NCBI RefSeq assembly: GCF_014356525.2
Contig: NC_052510.1
Coordinates: forward strand, 14,060,778 to 14,124,777
Direction: 5' to 3'
Length of the DNA stretch: 64,000 nt
Source: Nilaparvata lugens
Taxonomy: Eukaryota; Arthropoda; Insecta; Hemiptera; Delphacidae
The translations under genes and the position numbers were made by a program. Shown here one piece after another: positions 24,801-39,800 of this stretch. The first letter of the stretch is position 1; every line of letters begins with the position of its first letter. The notes beneath the pieces were generated by a model. The model was not told the origin of the DNA. It saw only the letters and a list, made by a program, of their open reading frames with translations, and made no database searches.

Positions 24801-27800
24801 AATACTCATATTTATGTTCATTCTATTATCTGTGGTGAAGTTCACCCTTTCACCCCATCTTCTATGCCTCACCTCTCTTTACCAAGTCATTGATATGGCA
24901 AAAAATTATTAATAACAATATAATTGTTTAACTTCCATACAAGTAAAGTGGGTTTATGACAAGAAAACTATTATCCATATTTCATAATAAGTTATCAGGC
25001 AGTTTATTTATTTATTTATTCAATCATTCAGAATTATACAACTTACAGAAAAGTACCACAGGCTAACTTACGCCCAAAACGTTTCCAATTCTAATTTTTA
25101 CAACAGTCCAAATGTAGCTAGAGGTTATGTGTCACTTCAAAATTCATAGTTGATATAAGCATAGAGAAACAATAGCGTAAGTAGATATCCCATGGTATAG
25201 GGCGTTTATGTCGCAACTTTTACTGTTATCTCAAGCCGATAGTTCATGTAATTCTTTCCCGTGAAGCTGTGTGACACTGGTAGTCTCTCATATTGTGCCG
25301 TTCATACACTCTCACCCCAACAAAACAGAAAAATTCGACAATAAAAGAAAGCAATCATAGGCTTGAGATAACAGTAAAAGTTGCGACATAAACGCCCTAT
25401 ACCATGGGATATCTACTTACGCTATTGTTTCTCTATGATATAAGTTACTTAAGTTACAAACTTATAAGTTTGTAAGAAAGTTAAAAATTACTTTATTTGA
25501 TTGAATAAACTTGATTAAACTGGAGCACCCACCCCACTCTTCTCATTAATCAAATATATCGTGAAAAGTCAGCTGCAAGTAGTTTAGATGTTGAACACAG
25601 CGAATTAATTTAATGCAATAACAGTGTTGTGCCTTGGATGGGACTTTGTCAAACATTGAGCCCTCCTACCCCCTACCCCCACCTCCTACCTGGGCCGCAA
25701 GATTTAGTCAGCGAGACTCATTGTTCCGGCAGGATACTAGCCTACTTGATTGAGTTGTTACACGCTAGCTTAACTCCGCAAGCACGCTCATCTCTCTCAA
25801 ATTCTCCCCCCTCATTCCCTCTCACTCACTCTTGATAGTGCGTCATCTCTCTGTCTCACAAGGGCGTCTTCCAAGCAATGCTATCCTGGTTGGCGGCCAT
25901 ATTGATCTAACATACTCCAAGGCCATCAGTCACTGAGTCAGTGGGTGTTTCTAATAGAGAGATACGTGACACCAGGAGCTTCCCACTTCCAAAAACAACA
26001 CATCTCGATGCGGTTGGAACTGCTTTGTCAGGCTGTTGAAAGGAATGATCTAGTTGGTTTTCTTAGGATGGTTGATTCATATTTTAAATTTGGAGCAATG
26101 TTGTTTGAATTTTGCATACTTTTGCTTGAATTTTATCATATCAATGAGATAAGGAAGATGTGATATTTTGTAATATTGTACAAGGAATGAATAAATTTGA
26201 ATTTGAATTTGATATCATCCTTTTGACTTTTGATTTCTTACTGGTGAAACGTTTTTTAATATGAGAAGATTTTGACTAGTAGGAAATCAAAAGGCCAAAG
26301 GATGACACCCCTTCTTCTCTATATCGAAGAGCACGTTTAACTATCGGTCCCGGCTGAAGTATTACGGTTGTAAGGTTCATTGACGGCTTAAATTACACAT
26401 CGGCTTGAATTCAGTCGAGGTCGGACCTCCCGCAAGGGACTCTTCACCTACAAAAGTCATACGAATTTATTTTACTTTTTACTGGTGATGTGGACTAAGA
26501 ATTGTACATGAGTAAATTTGGTGAAAGGTGATATATACAGTCAACCACATCCAAAACATTACCGAACTTACTAAAATTACGTAGCGTATTCTTTTTAATC
26601 AACGTTCAGTAAATCAGTTTGACAAAATTTCAAGTCTATAAATTTGTCTATAAATAATGTCTGTAAAATAATAATCTATAAATTTGAAACTTGAATAAAT
26701 ATTGTTATCCTTCTATATGGGAGTGTGTAAATGTTAGTACACAATTTCTTGGTTTCTTTCAAATACAAAATTCTTATTCCTAAAGCAATTCAAAGTAAAA
26801 TCTAGCAGAATTCATTTCTCAATTTCCAACTACGAAAGACTGAGAAGTCCTGTTAGAAAAGGTGTAATATGAGGATTTACTTTCTCAATACTAGGATTTA
26901 CATTAACTAAACATTCAAAAAATTGAGATGTATAGTATCATCTATTCCTTCCATCTGACTGTACATTCAAATTGAAAACTGAAAAAAATTGCAGAGAAAG
27001 AGTATCATTCACATTTCGAAGATTCTTCCAATTTTGACAATCCCACTCCTCAAGCAACACAGCATTCATTCAAGCACTCTTAATTTCTTAAGACAGTCAA
27101 TTTCGAACTTCCTCTTCCGTCTTGCGAACAAACTTTGGACAGTCCGTCCATTGAGTGAGAGAGGCAGCCATGATAAGATTCACTCTACACTGTCAGCATT
27201 TCTTACAAAACTTACACCAACGCCGATGCCAACAGTAGAAAGAGCACACAGTAAAAGAAGCACGCTCCATTTGGAAGTAGCCTGTATCATCCACTCTGCG
27301 CCAACAATACGTCCAATCAGCACAGCTTCCAATGAGCAGACAACTCGATTCTTGCCGTACAACCCGTGAATATAAAGATCGCTCCGATCGATTCCCATCC
27401 CGTCCCGTCCGGTGAACTGTGAATGGTGTACGAACATGGACTGAATCTCAACTCGCAACGTTCCATTCAATCTTATCCACACTCGAGCTGCACAATGTTT
27501 ATTTCCAATGTTGAACTTTGTGAGTAACAAGTGTTCAATCCGGAACTGAGTAGGAAACGGATTGAATTATTATAGAACTTACGACTGAGAACGTGCAGAT
27601 GAGTGCTGGTAATATACAATAGGGAATAAGAACAATTTCTTGTACAGAAACTGCAACTCAAGACAATAACTTCAAGTCAATGTAAGGAGGAAAGCATGGG
27701 ATGAATTTTGAGAGATTGCAATTATATTATTTCTTCGAATTATTGAAGCAGATTGAATTATTGTAGAACTTACGATTGAGAACGTGCAGATGAGTGCTAG

Positions 27801-30800
27801 TAGTAGGGAATAAGAACAATTTGTTGTACAGAAACTGCAACACAAGACAATAACTTCAAGTCAATATAAGGAGGGAAACATGGGATGAATCTTGAAAGTT
27901 CGCAATTATGTTATTGCTTCAAATCCATAAACATGGACTGTAAGAGAATCAGAAGTAATAGTTTTATTCTTTCACAATATTGGAACATATCTACAGTGTG
28001 TTCAGTGAATCTTCGGAGTGATGTTTCTTCTTATAAAGTCGGATTTCCACATATCAGTATCAGTGTACGTATCAGGTGAAGTGGAAATATAATTCCTATG
28101 AGTTCTTATTGAACTATTCATACTACTCGTCCAGACTGTGTGGGAATATTCCCATTGGAACTCTTAGGAATAATATTTTCACTGCTCCTATAACGTACAC
28201 TCATACTGATATGTGGGAATCCACTTTAAAACTTTCCCCACCTACAAAAATCAATACCAATATTTAATCAATTGCAATCAGTTAGTTCTTCAATCACTAC
28301 AGTTCTTAATACAATAGACCATTCACAATCCACGATTATTTCGATAAGTATTAGTTGAAAATGTTATTATTATACAGTAATAACTATAAGGTAGTAACTA
28401 TTCTCCTCCAATCCGGAAAATTAAAATAACAGTTTCAACTAATACTAATCGAAATAATAGTGAATTGTAAATGGTCTATTGTATTAAGAACTGTAGTGAT
28501 TGCAATTAATCAAATATCAAGAGGACTGATAACTTTTCAAAGTAACATTGGTAACAAAGGTGTGTGCTGATATAGCTAGTTGTTCTTGTGGTAAGATACA
28601 ATACAAACTGTCAGCCTTGATTGCATGGGAAGCGTTCACATTATTCACAGGCAATGCCGACAGTTTGAAGTATAAATGATGCTGTAGATGATTCCAATAA
28701 ACCGAATTAATTAGAGAAGACTAACTGGATTCCATTCAATATTCCAATTACCAGTGAGTCTTACAAGAGACCTGTTGATTTCTCCAAAGTGACTAAATCA
28801 GATGCAATCGTGTGTGAACAGAATCGTTGCAGAAGTAGAGAGATGAATGCAGGATTCGAATAGGAATTTGTTGGGACGATAGATAAGCGGATTGAACAGG
28901 GATTTTCTAATCCAATTGATCAGATTTCACAAGCAGTCTGAATCTGCTTTACAGAAGCCATAGGACTGCTTTACATTGGAAAATTATCTAGTGTAGGCAT
29001 GACTCTCGTCATGTCTTGTTGATTCAAATTGTAAAAAGTAATTGATTGATGATTTTCATGAATTTCGTTTTGCACCATTTTGTTGACCTGTTTTCAATAA
29101 ACTGTTTTTTATTTGATGTATTAATGATACTGAGGTATTCATATTGCGATATTGAGGATGAGATATTGAGTACAATCCTGTAATTAGATTCCTAACAGTG
29201 GTTTGACCGATAATTAACTATTGAATGCGATGAACGAGGTATTTAATAATGTAGAGTTGACTGACTGAATTTACTTTCCATATTTCCTACTCCGGAGAAC
29301 CATCTTGTTCAGTTTGAAATTGCAGAATTTGAAATTACGTTGAGTGTGATATTCTCCTTGACACTAGCACTAGCGGTATTTATTCAATATTTCAATATCC
29401 AATTCAATTTATTTTTACACACACATACAAGTTAAATACAGAGAATAACAAAAAGAACTCATGCAAACAACAGCAACAACAATACACATTAAAACAAAAT
29501 AAAAAGAAAGTGGTACAAGAAAAAGGATGGAAGATTGAAGGGTTTTTCCAACTATAAATATCCATGTACTAGGGAAACCTTCAATCCTTAAGAAGGTAAA
29601 AAAGGTATCAGGAAAAGTGAATAGACGGTAGCTGTGAAAGGATTGATTGATTGTTTGAGTAGTTTATTCATGTAGATTACAACAATATATACTGGCTTAT
29701 ACACTTATATAAAATAGCTTACAATACAGCAAAATTATAGATGAATTTACATAATATAGACTGAGAAAATTATTATTGAACTGTATATGATATGAAAAAA
29801 GATATTAAAAAAAGGATGGAATAGGGTGAGAATAATAAGGGAAGGATGGAAAAAGAAATCAATAGGACCAGTGTTAAAAAAAAGATTTGTTATACTAGAT
29901 GAATATTACAAATGATTGCAGAATAAGCAAGCACACAAGTCAGAAGAGTAAACTTTGAAGAGAAACATCTCATAGAAAAAAGAAGTATGATGATAAATTC
30001 TCAAAATCTTGATTATAGACATTGAATTATTCTAACCTAATTTAAAATTACCTAATTCAAAAAATTAACAATCTTTACCATTATAAGTCTTCACCATTAG
30101 TCTTATGCAATCGATGTTTTTGACAATCCATTCCACTGGAGTCACAATGCATCTCATATTTCAATGCAGTTGACATAAATGATGTTTTAAGAGCTTCTAT
30201 GATAAGATAGCTGAATATTTATCTTGAGTTTGGTTCTTGAGAACAAATCATGATGATGTGAATGGAATAAAGTTGAGATGAGGTAGATGAATACGGTTGT
30301 AGATTGATAGAATAATGTGAAAATACTTGGAAATTGCTAAAATAGTGAATCCGGAGAAAACAAGCAATACCGATGGAGACGAATAAATATAGCAATTTCT
30401 CTCGAATGCAATTTTTATCAGCTCTATGTTCTATCTCAACGCCCCAAGCTCTCGATTTATGCATTGAAAAAAGAGATACGCCAAGAATTGATTGGCAAAT
30501 AAATATGGACTCTGCTCACATGGAAACAATAAATTCGAATCATTGATCTATTCCCTTTTCTACCTCCAGTTTGCTTCTTCTCTTTCTCTCTTCTCTCCTC
30601 TTTCGCAACAGACGCCAAACTCTTCCCCTCCCTCATCCGCCATCCGCCATTAACCTAAAGTTCAGTTGCACTGAAATCGGCTAATAAATTTCAGCATGAA
30701 ACTACACAAGTCGAACCTTCCCGCCAATAATCATTAATATAACTTCCTCCTGAAATGGCTCGGAGTTTCCAATTAGAAACAGCTATTTATCATTGCTCAA

Positions 30801-33800
30801 TACTGGAAAATGCATTTTCCGGCCGGAGAAAAACTCGGGGAAAATAGGGCCAGGTCGGAAAAATATTCTTGCAGCGAATGGAAATGGGAGCGCTGCTCTC
30901 CCTTTTGTGGCGCGGAAATGAAGGTCTTTATAATAATCTGTGGAGCGCTTACTTAACAATGGCCACAATTAGAACCTCTGTACCTCATTTCCTTCATTAT
31001 CTGTTAGATTTCCTGGGATCTTACGTTGTTATTGGCTGCATTTACACTCACTATCATCTGCTCACAATATTCACAACCTAGAATTATCTTTCAGTTTACG
31101 ATAGAGCTTGGAAAAACACCGATTGAATTGTACTGCTCGGTGTGCGTTATGAAGGCAATGATGGGATTGACTTCCTGGTGCTCTCATATATGTATATCTT
31201 CAAATAAATGAATAATAATCATTATTCGTGCGTAAATCAGTAGGATATTCATACTAGTAATTCTGTGAAGAGTGAACCTCGCGCTCAGTGAGTTACATTG
31301 ACCTGTTGTTATGTTTTCTCAAAAATTAATTAATAGTTTATCAATTTAAAGTGTCTAGAAAAAATCCTAAATAAGCATACAGCTTTCTGTCCTATCGTAC
31401 CGTGACGTCCCGGAATGTGAGTGTGAGCGCTGTTATCAGGTCTGGCTGCCGTAGATTCGCCAATCCAATCAACTCATCAGAGAACATTCTGTGTTGTTGT
31501 GTTGGCGAAAAATCGGTGTGTTGAAATTAACAAAATAAACTTCCATAATTCTGATTTCCTACAAACTTCATTTCTCACTTTTCATTATTTTAGTAATCAA
31601 TTTCTTTTCAATAATATTTGTTTCAATTTCAATCATCAGATTAAAAAAGGAACATATCCGTCAAATTTCATGAAAATCTATTGCTGCGTTTCGCTGTAAA
31701 TGCGCGACATAATTATAAACATTTAAACATGAAGAGAAATGCAAAACAGTCACTTGAATCTTAGACCTCACTTCGCTCGGTCAATAACTATGAGATGGAG
31801 TGTATAAATTCGAGTTACCGGACATGAAAAAATCTTTATAATAGCATATTAGATATTATTAATTATATACATGATAAAAATAGCAATCTATCAATCAACT
31901 TCCTCCGGTTTTTTTATGCAAAATACGGTAACCAGAGGGTTTATTTTGTTTTTTAACAATGCTTGACAAGGAAGTTCATAGTGGAGGATCGTAAAATATA
32001 GATGGGATTTGACTGAATGTGAAGTAATTACAAAGCGGGTCCAACAGGTAGGTTCGATGAGATTGTTTCTGACATCAGAAAATGAGTGGTACGACGATTG
32101 AGAGACTTAGTTGGTACAAAAACACTATGCAATGTTCTTTAGCAGGATTGTGGGTAAATAAAATCAAGATAAAATACTTTCGAAATTTATGGAGAGCTGG
32201 TTGATGAGAGATAATTTATGAAAGGTGGATATTGATGATTTAAATCTCTTCAATAAAATGATCTTATTTGGGATACCTAATTTCACTGAAGCAAATAGAA
32301 TTTTATTGAAATATGATATCCGATTGAAACTAAAAGCAAAATAATTATAAAATAAAAGGGAACGAAGCAAGTAGAGTGGATATGAAAAGGCTTTTCATCT
32401 ATTCAGGGGTTTATTGCAAATGTTCACTAATGATCCCATCTAATGAAAAGTTTCATTTGACAAATCAATCAGCTAGAGAAGAACTCCTCCCGAATCAACT
32501 CTACCTCGAACTCAAAACTAATGTACTGTTCCCTCTTTTTCATATCTCTCTGCTGTCGAGATAGATCTAGGAGTGTGATCCTATTTCCTTTTTGTTTTCC
32601 CTGTAGATATCGTCTCTTCTGTTATTTTTAAAACCAAATACTGTACGGGCACACATAGCTATGCAATTATTTTTCTCATCAATATTTTCAGTTCTTCAGC
32701 AACTATATTTACTGTACGGATCTGTTGAGTATCTCTGCATAGATGAAGTTTACGAGGTACAAAAAATGTTCTCGAAAGTTTCATCATGTATATCATAGGA
32801 TGTGTTGTATGGAACTAAACCACAACCTTATTTTCAACTGTAATCCAGTCCCTCTTTCGATGATCCTCCTAACCCTCCACAATTCCAAATAGTGCAGAGA
32901 TGGACGTTTTTCAATTAAGAACGGAATTCAATTAAACTGGAGATCTGGCTGCATTGACTGATTTTGTGTTGTTCCAGTGGTCACACAGCGATTCAAAGCA
33001 AATAGTGCTGAGGAATCTGGACTTCACTGCTTCAGGTGTCTACTCCTGTGAGGTGACCACCGATCATCCTATCTACACGAAACCTTCTGATGATCAAGAG
33101 CTGACCATAATGCGTGAGTAAACATGTCTTCACATATCCTAAACAGAATCATATCATTCGTTCTATTCGTTGGTTACCCATTTCATAATCTAAATCCTTC
33201 ATCAATTTGTTTTTCCTTGTAGTGCAAATCGAGAGGTGAAAAGCATTAGCTTATAATTTGAGAATTATACTGAATTGATGTCATATTAGAGAATACAAGC
33301 CTTCAATGTCACACTTACACTGCATGCATTATCGTATAAAGATTGATCGCACAATAATTAACGAAATCTCTCAAAGAATCCATTTGTTCTCAGTGTTCTC
33401 ACTCCACATGAATTGGAATGTACCAGCATCCAATTTGGGGTATCCTCTTTTTTCAGATGTATTCAAATAAATTGACGAGGGAATTTAATCTTGACAAGAC
33501 AAACAAAGAAGATATGATTTCTCAAACCTCACAGAGCTCCCAGTCTAGATGATATGCGGATCAGCTCCCATCTATTTTGAGAAAATAAATTGTAATGTAT
33601 CACGTTTGATGGCATAAAATTGAAACAGCTTCTTGAATAGGAAGCAACATATGGAGTAGTTTATAAATACTATCAACTCCATCCGCATTATCATAAAGCC
33701 CGATATTTTAATAATATCACTTGTATAATTATCAAGAGAACTACAAGTAGAACGACTTCTCATACAGGTTCACACAACTACGAATACAACATGTCTGATT

Positions 33801-36800
33801 ATTTATGAACATATTATTATTGAGGGATATTCCTGGAATAATGAATTATCTGAGCTCTTGTTTGAAACTGATTGATTCATACAAGAAGTAGCTCATCAAA
33901 AATTATAGGGAGAGGGAAATTAAGGTAACCTTGTGCTATTCCTCTCCCAAATTTACACATTGTTACACATTGTGCGAAATAAGATACGTCTTATAGTTGT
34001 TCACTTCAAAAAATTTTCAGTTCCTAATTATAATAAAGTAGATTTTTAAATTCAGATGTTTCAAAACCAAACATATGTAAAAGAAAAACTTCACACTATT
34101 ATCACGACAACTTCAGATACGGCTGTTCAGCTCTTGATAGAATTAGTAATGAGTGAATATGATAAATGTGGATTAGAAGCTGTATTGAAAATGGTAGCTG
34201 TGAAGAAGAGCGTAAATTACAGAGAATATATTATTACGATGAAATTATAGATGGATAAATATGATGAAGAAACCTATATTTATGATGGAATACGTGAGGA
34301 TTTCCAGGGAAAGCGTGTAGGTGTTAGTCACCGAGCGTTGACAAAATTCAGCCGGCAATCTGTTACTCAGAGAGTTTAAATCCTGTCAAAAAGACATTGA
34401 ATCCCTTGCGGAATGGGAATGCACGCCGTTCTGTGGAGGCAAAATGGCTTTCCAGGAGTGTGATTCACATCAGCCTGTCAGTATTATTTGAATGGGACGC
34501 AATGATTTTACAAATAATGAATGCTGACTATTCGAAGTGTGCTTTGCAGGTTGCAGGTAGTGAGATTCAGAAGAGCCCTGTCAGCATTGGTTGGATGGAA
34601 AGCATTGATCCAACATATATAAGGTATGCTGACAGTTTGAAGTGGCTTTACAGGTAGTGAGATCAGCATCAGTCTGTCAGCATTGGTTGAATGAGTATTA
34701 ATGATGTTATATAAATGAGGAGCACTGACAATTTTTAGTGAACCGACTGTTGAATCGGGGAATTCCAGGCGCGTCTGTTTCAGCTCCAGAATCCTCCAGC
34801 TCCAGTCAGCTATACATCACAACGGCAGCCACCATCTTGGAGAGACCGCTTTGATTTCGGAATCTGGTGGAGCTGCGCAATTCTCTCCAGACCTGCATCT
34901 CTACGACTGTGACGTCATGAATTATTCACATCATTTATTACGAAGATGCGCCTTTAATGTAGTTGGGGAATAATTACTGTTTCTGAAGAGCAAGAAATAT
35001 GGAAATATGAAAGTGTGGTTATAAAGATACAAGTTGTGTGATATGCAGTATTCCAAAATACGAGTTACAGGAATGAAAACCATAATGGTTTTCATAAAGT
35101 TTCAAATCATGCAAAGCTTTATAGTTCCAAATGTTTTATTTATTTGAACAAAAAAAGTGAGTTACAAAGATATACATTATAACATTTAGTTTTTGTACGG
35201 TTATCTAGTGCAGCTTAGAAATTGCCTTAGAACTAGACAGGCCTACACACTTCCAGACCAGACGAAAGACTCAGACTGGTCAGTCTCTGTGGTCTGGTCT
35301 GGAAGTGTGTAGGCGGCTTTAGTATGCTACACACGTCAGGATGGTAGCTGCGCTGAAGTTTAGTCGAAGCTCTCTCAAAGGGCAATCAGCATCCTCGTGA
35401 AGTCGATTTGTGGTAAAAAACGTTGATAGTTTTGGTTCTAAAACTATGTTTATTTTTGCCTATAAAAATTTTCAGAAATAATTATTACAACGATCTCCGG
35501 TTTTTTTACTTTCCTTGCCCTATTACCATAGGTAAGGAAAGTATTGCTTTCCGAAAAAAATAAGGTACCCCAATTTCTAAATTTCCCCTGAGTTTTCTCA
35601 AGTGAACTGTTAAGGTGCGTACAGATATACGCGCCGCGAACATGAGCAATTTACTTTTAATTAGCTGACTATATCTGTATTTTTACAGAAACGGTAAGAT
35701 ACATATATAAAAAGCTCTGGCATCAGCTGATTAAATGTGAATTTATTTCTCATGTTCGCGGCGCGTAAATCTGTACACACCTTTAGATGAATATTGAGAA
35801 TGGATAACCACTATTTCTTCAACTGGGATTTATAGAAATCAGGAAGACAGGTTTTCACTTAGTTCTTCTTATCTTTTGTGGAAGGGTGTTGGGGTGTGAA
35901 CAATATAGCCAACAACAATGATGTACGTTTGGTTTGGAGTACACCTTGATCATCGGCTTCAATATTTCCAATCGTTATTCAACTTCGTACATACTCATCA
36001 TGCAGGAAACTCATTTAGCATATTCATATTATGATCTTGAAAAAATTTTTCAATAAATCATGAAGGATACAAGTCCAACTCAATAATGGAAATTAGAATG
36101 GAAAAGAAACCGAAATCATGAGTTACGTTACTGGAATATGTACTAGTAAGGTAGAAGTCTTGAAAATCTCAATTCCACGATTGAGCCTTGACCATGATTG
36201 CTGGTAGTGGTTTCAACAAGCATACTTATCAAATTATGTTCCACCTTATGAGTAACCTCCAGTTGGATTTAACAGGTTTATAATGGAATCTCACACTTTT
36301 TATAAAATGCCTTATTGCAATTTCAGAATGCTGTTTTAAGGTTCACACTACCACACTGCGAAGTTGTTTTAATCCTCTATTCTATCTACGTCTAAAACTA
36401 AGTTTTTATAGAAATATGTTGCTTATCTGAATTGAATACTTTGTGGCGCTGTGGTGAGCAGTGGACGCGCGGTCTGCACCATCAATCTATGACGCTCTCT
36501 TGTCTGGTGATGACACTCCCCCGAGAGTTTCCAGTGATAAATCATGGCCAGGATTATCTGCCATGAATTTCATTGCACATTTTTCGCCTTCTTTGCAGCC
36601 TTGAAATGTTCAAGGCAGTGAGTAACTTCAGTGAAGTTGGAGATAACAAAGAAGGAATCTGTGGACTGAACAGTTTTCACTTTAAAAATATGGGAAGCTG
36701 TGATCAAATATTCTTAATCATTACGATAAGCCTAGTTTATAGCTGTTGCTTCACAACATAACTGTAGTACTGCTAAGATACACTGCCCAGTTTTTCGTAA

Positions 36801-39800
36801 TAATCTTATATCACACACAGGACCTGGTTTAAGGAATAAAAGAGCTAAGATCTCAGGTGTTAACTGAAAGCCCGATTCCTCTTAATAAGGATGTTTTGAT
36901 TGGAAATTCTATATTCCAATCATTCTTCTCCCCAATATGGTGGATAAGTAAACAATAGGCTATACTTCAAATGGAACAGCCCTGTTTCAAGACTATGAAT
37001 TTAGCATGAATTGATTTCTGGAATATTCTCCCCACATAGTATAAATGATAGTATTAAACGGAATAGATGATTTAATTGTGTACGTATATAACATCTCAAT
37101 TTGTATGTAGTCGTATTATAAACAGTTGCAGACAGGTCTTGAAAAGATGAAGGTGGAATCAGCCACTGTCACTACCTGGCAACTATAGAGACTCGGAGCC
37201 AGCAGTAAATGATTCTAGTAACCAGTAGTTTTCACCAGCAACAGCCTGGTACTTAATGCGTTACAGCTCTCAAAACAGTACTATGACAATAGTATAATGC
37301 ACAGGAATCCCAGTAAAATACAAGATAATTAGCCATCGTGATGAAATACATTGGAGTCTCCACAGCTCGATAAGATGATAGGTCTCTCTCAAATCGTTCA
37401 CATTATCTACAAAAACAACGTCATAGTTCCTGAATTACTTGAATTAAATAACACAAATTTTTTTTCACTTTTTGTGTAGTTGAGAAGTTGATATTGTGGT
37501 AATTATTCATATTGAATGAAAAAGACTAAGAAATTGTCAATTAGTTTGTCTTTTAGTTTATCAGAGATTGACAATGGTGTAATAACCGAAACCGATCTTT
37601 CTAAGTATCAATAAATCTGTGTCTTAGTCTTCTTCATTCAACAAATTATTATTGTCGGTAGATACAAGCATTATCATAAAGCATGATAATCATGGCTAGG
37701 ATTACGGCCATCGTGGTGCAATACATTGGAGTCTCAACAGCCTTATAAGATGATAGGTCTCTCTCAAATCGTTCACATTATCTACAAAAACAACGTCATA
37801 GTTCCTGAATTACTCGAATTAAATAACACAAATTATTATTGTCGGTAAATACAAGCATTATCATAGAGCATGATAATCATGGCTAGGATTACGGCACAGG
37901 TGTTCTCTTCTAGTAATGATAGGATTTTTAAAAAGAAGGTCAGATTATTGAGATTTCAAGGTGAGGCAAAAATGATGAAAAATCCAACCTCTATGATGGC
38001 CAAAATGTAAACTAGGCATTGGAGGAGGAAGGGTAGGAGCAGGAGGAGGTGGTGGAGGAGGAGGGGGAAGTAATATTTGGGAGTCCACACCTACTGTGCC
38101 TTATTGGATTGTAAGATGTATAAATTAAGGCTGAGGAAATATTATGCATAAAACGTGGATGGAGTCTGAATACGAGATTCAGAAGAGAGCAGGGTTTGCT
38201 GATAAAAAAGAAGGACGAGAAGAAACGCATAACTTATGCGTTGCATGTTTTCGTGATCTTCTACGAAGCCTGAACGGCTAAGAAAGCAGGAATAATCAAG
38301 TTAGCTGTGGAAGGTCCTGGAATTAAGGATGGGCAGGACGAAAGGACCCCCAGGGACTCGGTCGGAAGAGGGAGAAGGAAAAGAAGGAATGAATAAGGGG
38401 TAAAAGGAGTGAATAGGCAAACTTTGAAAAAAGATGAGGCGGAAAGTGCTTTCTCCGAATTCAAACACTCTGAATTAACGGTTATCCAGTTGATTTTTGT
38501 GAAAATATTTGTGTTAGTTCAGGAGAATGTCAATTTATAATTCACCCAGATCCTGTTGACCTTTGTATTGTTTGAGGTACTCTTTTCGATTGAGTCGAGT
38601 TTTTTAGAATTTTATTCTCACATGATACAGTCCGCTTCTTGGAATTTCCGTTCTGCTTCACTGAGGTATTTTTATCTACGGGGAAAATTTCGCTAATGGG
38701 AAAAAAATGTTAGATGTTGGAGTTTTCACGCTGACGGGACATTTGCTCATAAGATGAAAAAGTTAGAATCACAAGTTTGTTTGTTAGAACAGTTTTGAAA
38801 GTTTGTTAAAATCACAATTTTTCCCCTTTTATCTCGCTACAATGTTAGCAATTCTAGGAATGTATCAGTTTGTTGACTTATAATTTGGAATTCTGAGAAT
38901 CCCACTCTTTAATTATGCAATGTTGAGTCCAAGAGATTGAATATTAAGTTTATATCTACCAATAAATTCAATAATGTTCGTGAAATAAATAAATAGTCTC
39001 TCCTACATGCGACAGGCTATCCAATCGCAAGAGTTCTGACTAAGGGAGAATACCAAGTAGTGTTCTCTTCATAGAATTGATTCAGTATTGGAGTATTCAT
39101 CCTTCCTTGGATCATATTTAGCATGGTTTATCATTTATATTTGATACAGCAAACAATACAATAGTCAGAAACCAAAAAAACAGGCTATTGCCTTTTTATG
39201 TATTTATATATATTTATAAATAGATCTACACATCGCAAACAGTCATGAGGTTTTTATGTAAAGAAAAATTAGTAATAGATTAGTCTAGCTTGTCGATCCT
39301 GATATAACGAGAATACAACTCTAATGATATTCTTTATTCCTCTATGTTCTTATAATACTATTTTATTATTATTCGGTATCAAATCAAATCACTTTTATTT
39401 TGACACCATCATGAATGACACTTCACATTATATAACATTTTGTAGATAATATACTTATCCAACGAGGATTCAACAGAAATAAAATGAATTTTGTTACATC
39501 ATACAAAATTATGAATCACTATAATTGGACAAAACAAAAATACTACTTGCTGAATTATAAAAAACTTGTTTGCAAGTAGGAGTCTCTTGTGAAAAAAACA
39601 CTTTATACTGATATATAATACAGTTAGTCCAGTCACTATATACATTGGTGCACGCAATTTATATTGTAGTTCTGATTTTTTAAATATATTATTTGGGTAC
39701 ATAAGAGAAGTCCAGAACCAATTTCTTCATGCAAAATTTCCTTGTGCTAGATACAGTGTGGCCCAAAAAACTCGTATTTTCGGTCATTTTCCAGTTTTCA

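Larger units (their letters stand above)
17237..32977 (+). other. beat intron 2 (15.7 kb)
   Basis: GT-AG intron, phase 0. It carries two LINE remnants (about 17500-18110 and 19620-20218), a possible minus-strand exon (20952-21181), a 255-bp tandem pair at 24299, three inverted-repeat elements (25160, 28033, 28258), a SINE (26336) and a 191-bp tandem pair at 27560. The stretches 18120-19600, 21840-24290, 28690-30580 and 31740-32970 show no supportable gene. 18900-19200 and 30580-30960 are GC-richer than their surroundings and not obviously repetitive (see findings). Confidence 0.75.

Noticed and set aside
25945..26163. 72-codon ORF before a GAATTT tail, considered as a LINE C-terminus
   Set aside because: The sequence lacks LINE ORF2 C-terminal motifs. 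The tail alone does not support a coding call.
27180..27530. 116-codon minus-strand and 126-codon plus-strand ORFs near 27 kb
   Set aside because: Mutually overlapping, no recognisable domain and no splice or start context. Treated as chance.
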